DNA of 64,000 nt from Kistimonas asteriae (GTDB taxonomy: Bacteria > Pseudomonadota > Gammaproteobacteria > Pseudomonadales > Endozoicomonadaceae). Below are positions 51,566-59,530 of the stretch, in pieces (position 1 is the first letter of the stretch; each line of letters begins with the position of its first letter). The notes under the pieces are model-generated. The model did no database searches. It was given only the letters and a program-made list of their open reading frames with translations, and had not been told where the DNA came from. The position numbers and the translations under genes are program-made. Location of the stretch: positions 1 to 64,000 of the forward strand of contig NZ_JAEVHF010000004.1 in the NCBI RefSeq assembly GCF_018263925.1, in the 5' to 3' direction.

Positions 51566-52255
51566 TTGGAAACCAAAGACTGGGGACAGGCTTGGTCGGA
51601 GGGGCAGATCGGGTTTCATCGTGATGATGTGAATCCGTTGCTGATCAATTACTGGCCCACGCTGGCGGCGGATGAGGATGAGTCTGTACTGGTGCCACTT
51701 TCCGGGAAAACGGTTGATATGATCTGGTTGGCCCGGCAGCACCGCAACGTGTACGGGTCAGAGCTGGTGGAGCAGGCGGTAGCGTCGTTTTTCGCAGACA
51801 ATACCTTGCAACCCGTGCCGACTCAAACCGAGACCCATGTCTGGTGGAAAGCTGAGAATATCACGATTATCCAGGGGGATTTTTTCATAATACCCGCTGG
51901 GAGTCTGGTGGATGTCACGGCATTCTATGACCGGGCTGCGCTGGTGGCTTTGCCTTCCGAACAGCAGCCGGCCTATGTGGCAGCGATGATGGCCATGGCG
52001 CCGGAGCTGAAGCATGGTCTGCTGATCACGTTGGACTATGCGCCTGTACTGGCAGGTGGGCCGCCCTACGCTGTCAGCCCGGATACGGTCGATTTGCTCT
52101 ATGGGCAATGGTTTGATATCAAGTTACTGGGTTCTGCACCGCCTGAGAGAATACCCTCACGCATGGCGGGTGCTGATGTCTCTTCTCTGGTCGAGCACGC
52201 GTTTTGGCTTACCCGAAAGCCTGCGCCTGCTGAGCGAATGAACCGCTCAGTTTGA
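51566..52255 (+). CDS. tpm: Thiopurine S-methyltransferase family protein
   Basis: SAM-dependent methyltransferase of the TPMT family, which in bacteria methylates tellurite, selenite and thiopurines. Homologous sequence begins ETKDWGQAWSEGQIGFHRDD, and the SAM site is VLVPLSGKTVDMIWLA. LVEQAVASFFADNT and IIQGDFF, then AFYDRAALVALPSEQQPAY complete the family pattern. The start is taken as TTG 51566 because it sits at the family's N-terminus and has gaggga eight bases upstream. An ATG at 51488 would add 26 hydrophobic residues resembling a signal anchor, unusual for this cytosolic family. The 3' end overlaps the converging HAD gene by 9 bases. Confidence 0.9.
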   Translation: METKDWGQAWSEGQIGFHRDDVNPLLINYWPTLAADEDESVLVPLSGKTVDMIWLARQHRNVYGSELVEQAVASFFADNTLQPVPTQTETHVWWKAENITIIQGDFFIIPAGSLVDVTAFYDRAALVALPSEQQPAYVAAMMAMAPELKHGLLITLDYAPVLAGGPPYAVSPDTVDLLYGQWFDIKLLGSAPPERIPSRMAGADVSSLVEHAFWLTRKPAPAERMNRSV

Positions 52256-52900
52256 CAGGTAGTCAATCACACTGAAGAGGTCTGGCAGTATTTTGCTGGC
52301 CTTTTCCCGTACATCACTGTCCGGTGTGTTCAGGTCTGGGATCATGATGCTGTGGCAGCCTGCTGTCAGTGCCGAACGCATGCCGGTGTTGGAATCTTCC
52401 AGCGCCAGGCATGCTGAGGGCGTTATCCCCAGCTGCTTTGCAGCCAGCTGGTAGGCGTCAGGTGCCGGTTTGGGGCGGGTGATCATTTCTCCTGAAACTA
52501 TGCCCTGGAAATAATCAGACCACGGGTAATGTGCCATTACCCGGTCAATTTTGGCCTGGTGGGCCGAGGTGACCAGCGCCATGGGAATCTGACGTTCATG
52601 CAGGAAATGCAGGAGTTCCCGGCTGCCCGGTTTACAGTCAATGCCAGTGTTCCATCCCTCTGTTTCGCGGGCAGCCAGATGTTCCTTGAATACGGCTAAA
52701 TCAAAGCCGTTGCCGCCCAGTGTCTTGATCAGCTGAAAGCAGTCCGTCAGGCGGATACCGATGAATTGCTGGTAGACCGCATCGTTAAGGTCAATCTGGA
52801 AATCCGCGGCCGTTGCCTGCCAGATACGCTGGTAGAAACGTTCGGTATCAATCAGTGTGCCATCCAGGTCCAAAAGCACGGCGGCGGGTGTAAAAGGCAT
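52247..52900 (-). CDS. HAD-superfamily phosphatase (beta-phosphoglucomutase/YniC-like)
   Basis: Cytosolic hydrolase of 217 residues. Motif I LLDLDGTLID gives nucleophile Asp10-class residue and its acid partner. A four-helix cap lies at about 18-85. Motif II is ALVTSAH, motif III Lys in RPKPAPDAYQLAA, motif IV LALEDSNTGMRSA with the acidic pair. This is the beta-PGM/phosphoglycolate phosphatase subclass, acting on sugar phosphates or similar small molecules; the substrate is not evident. It overlaps tpm by 9 bases at their 3' ends and is divergent from the GNAT gene, with 80 bases between. Confidence 0.9.
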   Translation of the reverse strand: MPFTPAAVLLDLDGTLIDTERFYQRIWQATAADFQIDLNDAVYQQFIGIRLTDCFQLIKTLGGNGFDLAVFKEHLAARETEGWNTGIDCKPGSRELLHFLHERQIPMALVTSAHQAKIDRVMAHYPWSDYFQGIVSGEMITRPKPAPDAYQLAAKQLGITPSACLALEDSNTGMRSALTAGCHSIMIPDLNTPDSDVREKASKILPDLFSVIDYLSN

Positions 52901-52979
52901 GGCACGGTGTTCCCGGTTATTCTGTAGCGGGGATTATCGGTTTTGAGGGCGGGTAGACTCAAGACTTTGACGGGATTTT

Positions 52980-53657
52980 GTGATTTACGGTAACGACACC
53001 TCTCTTGACTATGGCATGATCAAAGGTACGAATAACAGTAATAACAATGATGCCGAGATGATCGCCCATACCGCCGGAACCCGCTTTCCGCTGTTTGATG
53101 ATTATTCTTTTGGAATTCTGGATGACCAGGCATTCCTCCCGCTGCTGGAGCAGTATCGTGCCCAGGTTTTTGCTAACACCTTGACGTTTTCTGCCTGGGA
53201 AGCCTTGAATGCGAGTGAACAAAAAGCGCTGGAAAGCTGGCAGCAGCATGCCGACAGCCTGGTACGATTGAATCTCGTGCTCTACCAGGGCGATGCCTTT
53301 ATCGGCTGGAGCTGGGGGCGGCAGCTAGACCAAGAGACCTTTTATATGGCCAGCAGTGCACTGCTGGAACCCTGGCGCCGGAAAGGCATCTATTCCGAGC
53401 TATTACGTTGGCTGCTGGCGCATTTGCAGACACAGGGCGTACAGATTGTTCGCAGTCGTCATCTGGCGACCGACAATGCCATCATCATCCCCAAGCTGAA
53501 AGCTGGCTTTGTGATGACCGGGATGGAACTCTCTGATGTGGCCGGAACCCTGGTGCAACTCAGTTATTTTTTTAATGAACGACGGCGTCAGATGCTCGAT
53601 TTCAGGGCCGGTTTCCGGCTGGAAGACCGGGGGCTTCTGGAGCATTTGTCTTTGTAA
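52980..53657 (+). CDS. GNAT family N-acetyltransferase
   Basis: Cytosolic acetyltransferase of about 213-225 residues. The acetyl-CoA site is LLEPWRRKGIYSELLRWLL (R-x-x-G-x-x pattern, about residues 130-148), preceded by the beta-bulge strand DAFIGWSWGRQL and followed by IVRSRHLATDNAIIIPKLKA, typical of GNAT C-terminal halves. The start could be GTG 52980 or ATG 53016; the first about 25 residues are polar and not conserved-looking. The acceptor substrate is unknown. It precedes the phasin gene by about 95 bases in the same direction. Confidence 0.85.
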   Translation: MIYGNDTSLDYGMIKGTNNSNNNDAEMIAHTAGTRFPLFDDYSFGILDDQAFLPLLEQYRAQVFANTLTFSAWEALNASEQKALESWQQHADSLVRLNLVLYQGDAFIGWSWGRQLDQETFYMASSALLEPWRRKGIYSELLRWLLAHLQTQGVQIVRSRHLATDNAIIIPKLKAGFVMTGMELSDVAGTLVQLSYFFNERRRQMLDFRAGFRLEDRGLLEHLSL

Positions 53658-53752
53658 TCCTTGTCTCATGTCAACTCAGGGTGTTTTTTCAGGGGGATAT
53701 AATCATCTTGTCAGGTGGTTTACCTGGAATCACAACAAGAGAGGAGCAGGTT

Positions 53753-54073
53753 ATGTACGAGAAAATCTGGTTGGCAGGTCTGGGCGCCTATGCCCGTTCC
53801 GAGAAAAAAGGTCAGGAAGGCAAGGCTTTCTTTGACGAACTGGTGGTTGATGGCGAGAAAGTGCGTGATCGCGCCAGCGACAAGATCGATGAACTCAAAG
53901 GCAAGGCCAAAGACAGTATTGGCGAAGTTGTTGAGAAAGTGCGAGATATCCTGAAGCTCGAAAAGGACAAGGACACTGAAGAGCTGTCCCATCAGGTCGA
54001 AGCGCTGAGCAAAGCTGTCAGCGAACTGGCTGCGGTTGAAAAGAAAGCCGCACCTGCGAAGAAGTCCGCCTGA
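53753..54073 (+). CDS. PhaF/PhaI-type phasin (polyhydroxyalkanoate granule protein)
   Basis: Small helical granule-associated protein of 106 residues. ATG 53753 has gagg upstream and gives MYEKIWLAGLGAYARSEKKG, the same beginning as the second phasin at 59147; an in-frame ATG at 53681 would add 24 residues. The body is a long amphipathic helix (residues 8-90), with DRASDKIDELKGKAKDSI and leucine-zipper-like spacing near LSHQVEALSKAVSEL. A short Ala/Lys/Pro tail (KKAAPAKKSA) resembles the start of the DNA-binding tail of PhaF. Phasins coat storage granules of polyester or neutral lipid. Ends at a strong terminator. Confidence 0.88.
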   Translation: MYEKIWLAGLGAYARSEKKGQEGKAFFDELVVDGEKVRDRASDKIDELKGKAKDSIGEVVEKVRDILKLEKDKDTEELSHQVEALSKAVSELAAVEKKAAPAKKSA

Positions 54074-54103
54074 TCATTCAGGGTTGAACGACTTCCAATA
54101 ACA

Positions 54104-54135
54104 AAAAAAGGCTGCCTGAAAAGGCGGCCTTTTTT
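54104..54135 (+). terminator. Rho-independent terminator after the first phasin gene
   Basis: Fourteen-base stem with one G-U pair, GNRA-type gaaa loop and flanking A and T runs (54104-54117 and 54122-54135). It serves the phasin gene and, since it is A/T-flanked on both sides, also the converging DUF2804 gene. Confidence 0.93.
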
Positions 54136-54148
54136 ACGTCCGTTGTTT

Positions 54149-55177
54149 TTACCACTTGGCGTAGTGTTCTTCGGTAAAACCGTACTGATCACGGATAGTG
54201 ATCACTTCGCCATCCGTGGTGGTCAGCGTCCCATTATAACGGCCAAACATCTGACTGAAATTACTGGCCATGATCAGGAAATTGTTTTTTTCCGCCTGGC
54301 AGCCTTCTGGCGTGAACTGCAGATCCACTTTGCCGTCACCGGAAGTCACACGCCAAGTGTCGTGCAGATTGGCCGGGTCATAATCAAATATCAGGCTGTC
54401 GACTTTATTCAGTGAGCCATCGACCCAGAAACAGTTTTCGGTATAGCTGGTCTCATTGACACCGCAGGCGCCGTTGAGACCGATGACACGTCCATCGTCC
54501 AGTACGCCGGAGAAGCAGGACCAGTTCCAGAAGCAGCGACGGCGCAGGTAACCAGCGGTCCAGTCCAGGGTGGCGCAGGCGTTGATAGTCTCAAGATCAA
54601 AGTTACCCTGCGAACTGCGGACTTCACCCCGGCAGCGCACACCGGCGACTTTCTGGGTAAACGCAAAGCCTGTCAGGTCTGCCGGCGTACAGATGCGCAT
54701 GGGCGAGAAATCCTGCTCGGAATAGGCCATATCGATGGCCGTGCCATCTTTAAGGCGAACGGTCAGTTCCCGCAACCCAGTCTCTGGGTTGATTGCCATG
54801 TGAATTTCATTGGCGCCGGAGCGGAACAGCCAGGCGCCGTTATCCGGGCTCAGGCTGGTCTTGTGAAAACCGCCGAATCCCGGTGCCTTGAACTGGTAGT
54901 TTTTGAAGGCGCGTGTTTTGGGGTTATACAGGTAGAGAAAGGCGACAACCGCCAGACGGGTGTCCACAATGGCACAGCCGGCAATGATGTCCGGACTGAT
55001 GATGGACATAAACTGGAACTGGTTGAAGCCAAACCAGCGGCGCAGTTTACCGGCTTTGTCCCCCATCGGAGTTTTCAGGTTGAAATCCCGGTAATTAACC
55101 GTGCCTACCGGTTGCTTGAATATCCCCGTTCTGACCCTGCCGCGGTCATCAATCAGATCCATTACTGCGTCGTTCAT
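54149..55177 (-). CDS. DUF2804 domain protein
   Basis: Protein of 342 residues of the DUF2804 family, found with lipid and membrane-related genes but with no established activity. Visible landmarks: GKLRRWFGFNQFQFMSI near residues 43-59, FLYLYNPKTRAFKNYQF, ACATLDWTAGYLRRRCFWNW around 200-220 and GACGVNETSYTENCFWVDG near 240-258. The pattern is beta-rich, consistent with a lipocalin/jelly-roll-like fold related to hydroxyneurosporene synthase-type proteins (inference). No signal peptide. It follows the phospholipase-like gene in the same direction, 80 bases apart, and may be cotranscribed. Confidence 0.82.
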   Translation of the reverse strand: MNDAVMDLIDDRGRVRTGIFKQPVGTVNYRDFNLKTPMGDKAGKLRRWFGFNQFQFMSIISPDIIAGCAIVDTRLAVVAFLYLYNPKTRAFKNYQFKAPGFGGFHKTSLSPDNGAWLFRSGANEIHMAINPETGLRELTVRLKDGTAIDMAYSEQDFSPMRICTPADLTGFAFTQKVAGVRCRGEVRSSQGNFDLETINACATLDWTAGYLRRRCFWNWSCFSGVLDDGRVIGLNGACGVNETSYTENCFWVDGSLNKVDSLIFDYDPANLHDTWRVTSGDGKVDLQFTPEGCQAEKNNFLIMASNFSQMFGRYNGTLTTTDGEVITIRDQYGFTEEHYAKW

Positions 55178-55257
55178 TATCTGTCTTGTCTGTTGCGAGA
55201 GAACCCGGACGTGTTGTCCGGGCTTAATGATTGTTATCGTCGGTTTGCCCGACAGCC

Positions 55258-56280
55258 TCAGAACCGCTCAGCGGCATGGTTGAGAATATGCACAACCATG
55301 GCGATGGCATGGGGGATCACCTGCCTGGCGACACGCACCCGGTCATTGTGATCCTGGCTGCTCAGTACGATACCACCATTGGCATAAGAATAGGCACCAC
55401 CCTGGGTTAATAACGGACGTATTTCCGGATTGCCGGGTACCGGTGGCGTGAGCGTCATTAGCGCCTGCTCAACCTGTGTCGTGTCATTGAGGTTTTCCTG
55501 GTCGTAATAATCCTCTACCCAGCCTTCCCAACCCGAATGGTTGTGGTCGGATGTCGTCCAGGTGTGGTGGGGTTGCAGCAGGTCAGTGGTGTGCAGGGTG
55601 AAGCCGAGGGTTTGAATCGTCGGCTGTCGCCAGAATTCGTTGTACCAGTATTGTCCCAGGTTATCGATGGGCTGGAACGGGATTTTCTCAAAATCCTTGT
55701 ACATGGATTTACTGGAATAACTGCCCTGGCGATAGTTGGTTTCAGTAATACCATAACTGTTGTATTCCGAGCCCTCGCTGCCAAACCAGCCTGCCATGCC
55801 GCCGCGGCCGTCATCAAGGTGGTCGCCGACCAGCCAGGTGGCGGCCATGTTGTCGATGGCGCCTGCCACTGTCAGCTGGTTGTAGTTGTAACCGCCAATA
55901 TCATTGCCGTGGTTGTCTGGTCCCCGGGTATGGTTCTGGAAGTGCCAGTAAGAGGTGTAGGAGACGATCGAAGCGCCCAGTCCCCAGACCGGCGCCCTGA
56001 CGCAATCGCCGGTGATGGCGCCACACATATAGGTGTCTTCGAAATCATCGACATCAAAGGCCCCCTGGCCCAGATAGTCGGCTAGCTGGTCAATGGTGAT
56101 GCCCGCTGCCTGTGCCACTGATTGAAGTCGGGCGTAAGCTGTTGTATCCGGATTGGCGGCCATGTAGTTGACGGCATCAATGACGATCCGTTTATGGGTG
56201 GGTTGGGTAAAGGCATTAACGTCGGCTGTGGTGCAAAGCAGCAACCCGGTCAGCGAGGCGGAGGTGAATAGGCGGCGCAT
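55258..56280 (-). CDS. Secreted zinc-dependent phospholipase C-like protein
   Basis: Exported protein of 340 residues with a signal peptide ending DVNA/FTQPTHKRI. The mature N-terminus with Thr-His, then SYWHFQNHTRG, then TLHTTDLLQPHHTW and DHNHSGWEGWVEDY follow the HxxxDxxxPxH...HxxxE pattern of phospholipase C and P1/S1 nucleases, which bind three zinc ions. Two Cys (MCGAITGDC) may form a disulfide. The exact substrate, phospholipid or nucleic acid, cannot be told; phospholipase C is favoured by the Pro-His-His segment and the neighbouring lipid genes. Probably secreted to periplasm or medium. Confidence 0.75.
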   Translation of the reverse strand: MRRLFTSASLTGLLLCTTADVNAFTQPTHKRIVIDAVNYMAANPDTTAYARLQSVAQAAGITIDQLADYLGQGAFDVDDFEDTYMCGAITGDCVRAPVWGLGASIVSYTSYWHFQNHTRGPDNHGNDIGGYNYNQLTVAGAIDNMAATWLVGDHLDDGRGGMAGWFGSEGSEYNSYGITETNYRQGSYSSKSMYKDFEKIPFQPIDNLGQYWYNEFWRQPTIQTLGFTLHTTDLLQPHHTWTTSDHNHSGWEGWVEDYYDQENLNDTTQVEQALMTLTPPVPGNPEIRPLLTQGGAYSYANGGIVLSSQDHNDRVRVARQVIPHAIAMVVHILNHAAERF

Positions 56281-56619
56281 GGAATGTCCTGTCTGATTTT
56301 TTATTGTGTTTTATTATTTTTATGGGCTGACGGTTACGGTTGTATTAACCATTCATGACAGCTGAGCACCATATATCACACTATATTGATGCCCTTGAAT
56401 GCCTAGTGTACCGATGTTTGTCAGCGGTGTGTATGGAATCTGTTTGTCGAGTCTGTTTTCCGTTAATCCATGCATCTCAGTGTTTATTCTGTGACAAGTG
56501 TCGCGGTTTCGGTTGACGCCTGTTTTTTTTGACACGAAAATTGCTAACCAATTTTTCACCCGTCAATAAACACGCGACAGGTAGCAGGAAGTCACCAGCG
56601 TCGCACAAGGCAGGAGCCT
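56281..56619. other. Divergent intergenic region before the first WS/DGAT gene
   Basis: About 340 bases, AT-rich, without a supported gene. A perfect ttgaca lies at 56529-56534 but no good -10 box follows at the right distance. A small hairpin (aaaattg / caatttt) lies near 56537-56555. The ribosome site aggag lies just before ATG 56620. Confidence 0.45.
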
Positions 56620-58320
56620 ATGGAGCAGCTATCCGCACTTGATACCGCATTCCTCAACCTGGAAACAGGCAGTACACCGATGCATGTCGGTTCACTGGGA
56701 ATTTATGATCAGTCCACCGTTCCGGGCGAAAAACTCGGTTTCAAGGATATCATCCGCTATTTCGAAAGCCGTCTGCCGAAAGTGCCTGCACTGCGTTCGC
56801 GCATGGTTGATGTACCGATGGGGCTGGATTATCCGTACTGGATCTCTGATCCGGATTTCGACATTGAATTCCACCTGCGTCATATCGCCCTGCCGCAGCC
56901 CGGTGACTGGCGTCAGCTGTGCATTCAGGTTGCGCGCCTGCATGCTCGTCCGCTGGATATGGGGCGTCCGCCGTGGGAAATCTACGTGATTGAAGGGCTG
57001 GACAAGATTCCTGGCCTGCCGGAAGGTAGTTTTGCGATTGTCAGCAAGGTGCATCATGCGCTGGTCGATGGCGTTTTTGGTGCACAGTTGATGGCGGCGA
57101 TGCATGATCTTGGCCCTAACAGCAAGATCAACCTGCCTGATAAACCCTGGATTGTGGATCGCGTACCGACAGGCGTTGAATTGTTGAGCCGTGCGGCTTT
57201 CAACAGTGTTCGCAACGTGATGAACAAGGGCAAGGTGCTGGGGCGCTATGCATTGCCAGCCGCGACCAACGTTGTCAAAAAGAAACTGACCGGTCAGAGC
57301 TGCAACCTGTTCAGTGCGCCCAAGACCCGGTTTAACGATCGTGTCAGTTCGCACCGTGTGTTCGAGGCGGTGTCGTTTGATCTGTCCGAGATCAAAAAGG
57401 TCAAAAACGCACTGCCGGATATCACCCTGAATGATGTGATGGTGAATATTGTGGCGGGCGCCCTGCGTCGTTACCTCAAGAGCAAGGGGGAGCTGCCGGA
57501 AGAGTCCATGACCGGCATGCTGCCGATCTCGGTACGCCCAGACGCCAAGCAGAACCAGCAGGGTAACCAGATCTCGTTCATGTTCCCGAAGATCTATACC
57601 GACATTGACGATACTGTGGAGCGGTTGAAGGCTATCCACAAGGCGACAGCTGCCGGTAAGGATACCAATGAACAGTTTGGCGGTGGCCAGGCGTTGGAGT
57701 CTGCGGCTCTGTTGCCGACGACAGTGACCAACCTGGTCATGCGTTCACTGGTGAAGTACAACGTGACCAATTATGTGAAGCCGTTGTTCAATACTGTGAT
57801 CACTAACGTACCCGGCCCCCAGCTGCCGTTGTATCATGCTGGCGCTAAGCTGGTCAGCTTCTACGGTAGCGGTATCTGTTATGACACCATGGGCTTGTTC
57901 CATATCCTCTTCAGCTACAACGGTAATATCACCATCAGTGTGACGTGCTGTCGTAACATGATGCCGGATCCGGCCTTCTATGCGGACTGTCTGCGCTATT
58001 CCTTCAAGGAAATGCAGAAGGCCCTGCTGGGAGAAGCCAAAAAGACAAACGTGGTCACGTCGATCAAAAAAGTATCCGACAAAAAAGTTGCAGATACCGA
58101 CACGAAGATTGTCAAGCCTGCGGCTATTGAAGCAAAGGTAACGGAAGCAAAGGCAACGACTGCGCGTTCAGAAAAAGCCGCTACCACCAAGCCGGTTGCA
58201 GAAAAGAAAACCACTGCCCGTAAAACAGTGCGTAAAAAATCTGCAACAACGCCTTCGTCAGCGGAAAAACAACCTGAATCCGTAACGGAGAAAGAAACTG
58301 CTAAGGTCAAAGAATCATAA
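56620..58320 (+). CDS. Wax ester synthase/diacylglycerol O-acyltransferase with Lys/Ala-rich tail
   Basis: Makes wax esters or triacylglycerol from acyl-CoA and fatty alcohol or diacylglycerol on the cytoplasmic membrane face and lipid droplets. The start MEQLSALDTAFLNLETGSTP is diagnostic. The active-site motif HHxxxDG is intact as HHALVDG at residues 145-151. Also seen: RPPWE (about 116-120), LNDVMVNIVAGALRRYL (NDVVLA-type motif) and FNTVITNVPGP. Core length is about 470 residues as usual. A tail of about 95 residues follows, very rich in Lys, Ala, Thr (EKKTTARKTVRKKSA), similar to histone-like or PhaF tails. A terminator follows. Confidence 0.95.
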   Translation: MEQLSALDTAFLNLETGSTPMHVGSLGIYDQSTVPGEKLGFKDIIRYFESRLPKVPALRSRMVDVPMGLDYPYWISDPDFDIEFHLRHIALPQPGDWRQLCIQVARLHARPLDMGRPPWEIYVIEGLDKIPGLPEGSFAIVSKVHHALVDGVFGAQLMAAMHDLGPNSKINLPDKPWIVDRVPTGVELLSRAAFNSVRNVMNKGKVLGRYALPAATNVVKKKLTGQSCNLFSAPKTRFNDRVSSHRVFEAVSFDLSEIKKVKNALPDITLNDVMVNIVAGALRRYLKSKGELPEESMTGMLPISVRPDAKQNQQGNQISFMFPKIYTDIDDTVERLKAIHKATAAGKDTNEQFGGGQALESAALLPTTVTNLVMRSLVKYNVTNYVKPLFNTVITNVPGPQLPLYHAGAKLVSFYGSGICYDTMGLFHILFSYNGNITISVTCCRNMMPDPAFYADCLRYSFKEMQKALLGEAKKTNVVTSIKKVSDKKVADTDTKIVKPAAIEAKVTEAKATTARSEKAATTKPVAEKKTTARKTVRKKSATTPSSAEKQPESVTEKETAKVKES

Positions 58321-58328
58321 AAAATAAA

Positions 58329-58349
58329 AGAGGGCTGTCATAGCCCTCT
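58329..58349 (+). terminator. Terminator after the first WS/DGAT gene
   Basis: Stem agagggct (58329-58336) and agccctct (58342-58349), 5-base loop, followed by ttctttat. Eight bases after the stop codon. Confidence 0.85.
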
Positions 58350-58447
58350 TTCTTTATCTGTTGAAAGCAGCCGGTTGTTACGTTTGATTCGGCTGTTTTT
58401 GTACCATTGAATACCATATTTCGGTATTCAATGGATTCGTTTTGATT

Positions 58448-58942
58448 TTATTTTTCGGATGTGCGGCGAATATACTGATATTCACTTTCCATCTGCTGTT
58501 CAGTATTTTGACCAACAAATTCGGCTAATGCTTTTCCAATCAATGGCACGCTGCTGTTGATTTCAATATCGACGATATTAACGCAACCATTTTCTTCCGG
58601 TTGCAGTGTCATGTCGCCGTTGATTTTGACGGGGACGCCATCGATATCGATTCGCAGTTGGCAGGAATAGCTGCCATCACTGTTCTTGTTCCAGTTTTCA
58701 CGCTGGCGGACACGGTTCCACTCGCCGGCGAACTTTTTCAGCATCGCAGGGATTTCGTCACCAACGGGGACTTCGCGACGACTGTCAATGGTCAGAGTGT
58801 CGGGACCAGTAGTGAGATCCTTGATACGAAATTTTCTGGATCCTAATGCTTCGTATTTGTCGTTTACCGTTGTTTCGGAAGCAAAGAACGCGTAAATTTC
58901 GTCGACGGATGCAGTGTATTGGTGTCTTGCAGTTACTTTCAT
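58448..58942 (-). CDS. DUF2505 (SRPBCC/START-like) protein
   Basis: Cytosolic protein of 164 residues of the DUF2505 family, a START/Bet v1-type fold with a large hydrophobic cavity for lipids or polyketide-like ligands. It begins KVTARHQYTASVDEIYAFFA, the typical helix-grip entrance, has repeated strands in the middle (FRIKDLTTGPDTLTI, YSCQLRIDIDGVPVKING) and ends in a long helix, GKALAEFVGQNTEQQMESEY, covering the cavity. Ligand unknown. Location between WS/DGAT and phasin genes suggests a link to neutral lipid handling (inference). Confidence 0.82.
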   Translation of the reverse strand: MKVTARHQYTASVDEIYAFFASETTVNDKYEALGSRKFRIKDLTTGPDTLTIDSRREVPVGDEIPAMLKKFAGEWNRVRQRENWNKNSDGSYSCQLRIDIDGVPVKINGDMTLQPEENGCVNIVDIEINSSVPLIGKALAEFVGQNTEQQMESEYQYIRRTSEK

Positions 58943-59066
58943 TTTGACGTCTGTTCTTTTAGTCAGGATTAACAGGTTATTTTTTCAGCCTTATTATATC
59001 GACGAGATTCATTGAATGTCATTTCAATAGCACTTTTTTTCTTACTGAATACAAAGATTACATATG

Positions 59067-59095
59067 TTTACGTGTGTGATAGCAGTCTATATAAT
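59067..59095 (+). promoter_or_regulatory. Sigma-70-type promoter for the second phasin gene
   Basis: tttacg (59067-59072) as -35 box, exactly 17 bases spacer, and a perfect tataat (59090-59095) as -10 box. Transcription would start near 59102, giving a leader of about 45 bases before the ATG at 59147. Confidence 0.7.
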
Positions 59096-59146
59096 TCGAA
59101 GCGCAGTACAGGCAGTAATTTAAAATGATACAGGGGAGTAATGAAT

Positions 59147-59488
59147 ATGTACGAGAAGATCTGGCTTGCGGGCCTTGGAGCATATGCCCGTTATGAAAAG
59201 CTGGGCCAGGAAGGCAAAAAATTGTTTGAAGAACTGGTAGAAGATGGCGAAGACGTCCGTGATCGCGCCAGTGACAAGGTTGATGAGCTGAAAGGCAAGG
59301 CTCAAGAAAAAATCAATGAAACCATTGCCAAGCTGAAAGAGATTGTCCGTCTGGAAAAAAATGACGACGTTCAGGATCTTTCTCATCAGATTGAAGAGCT
59401 GAGCAAGGCGGTTAAGGCGTTGGCCGCGGCTGAAAAGAAGACCAAGGTTCCTGCTCGCACCACTGCAGCAGCCAAGAAAGCGTCCTGA
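59147..59488 (+). CDS. PhaF/PhaI-type phasin, second copy
   Basis: Phasin of 113 residues, closely similar to the one at 53753: MYEKIWLAGLGAYARYEKLG, DRASDKVDELKGKAQEKI and LSHQIEELSKAVKALAAAEK line up without gaps. ATG 59147 is preferred over ATG 59141 because ggggag is then eight to nine bases upstream and the N-terminus equals the first copy. The C-terminal tail (KVPARTTAAAKKAS) is more basic than in copy one. It coats storage granules. It has its own promoter and terminator, so it can be expressed alone. Confidence 0.9.
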   Translation: MYEKIWLAGLGAYARYEKLGQEGKKLFEELVEDGEDVRDRASDKVDELKGKAQEKINETIAKLKEIVRLEKNDDVQDLSHQIEELSKAVKALAAAEKKTKVPARTTAAAKKAS

Positions 59489-59495
59489 TTTTTTT

Positions 59496-59517
59496 AAGCC
59501 GGCCGAATAGCCGGCTT
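59496..59517. terminator. Terminator between second phasin and second WS/DGAT genes
   Basis: Stem aagccggc (59496-59503) and gccggctt (59510-59517) with 6-base loop. A run of T follows on the plus strand, and on the minus strand too because A/T flank both sides. It serves both converging genes. Confidence 0.9.
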
Positions 59518-59530
59518 TTTTTCTTCCGCT

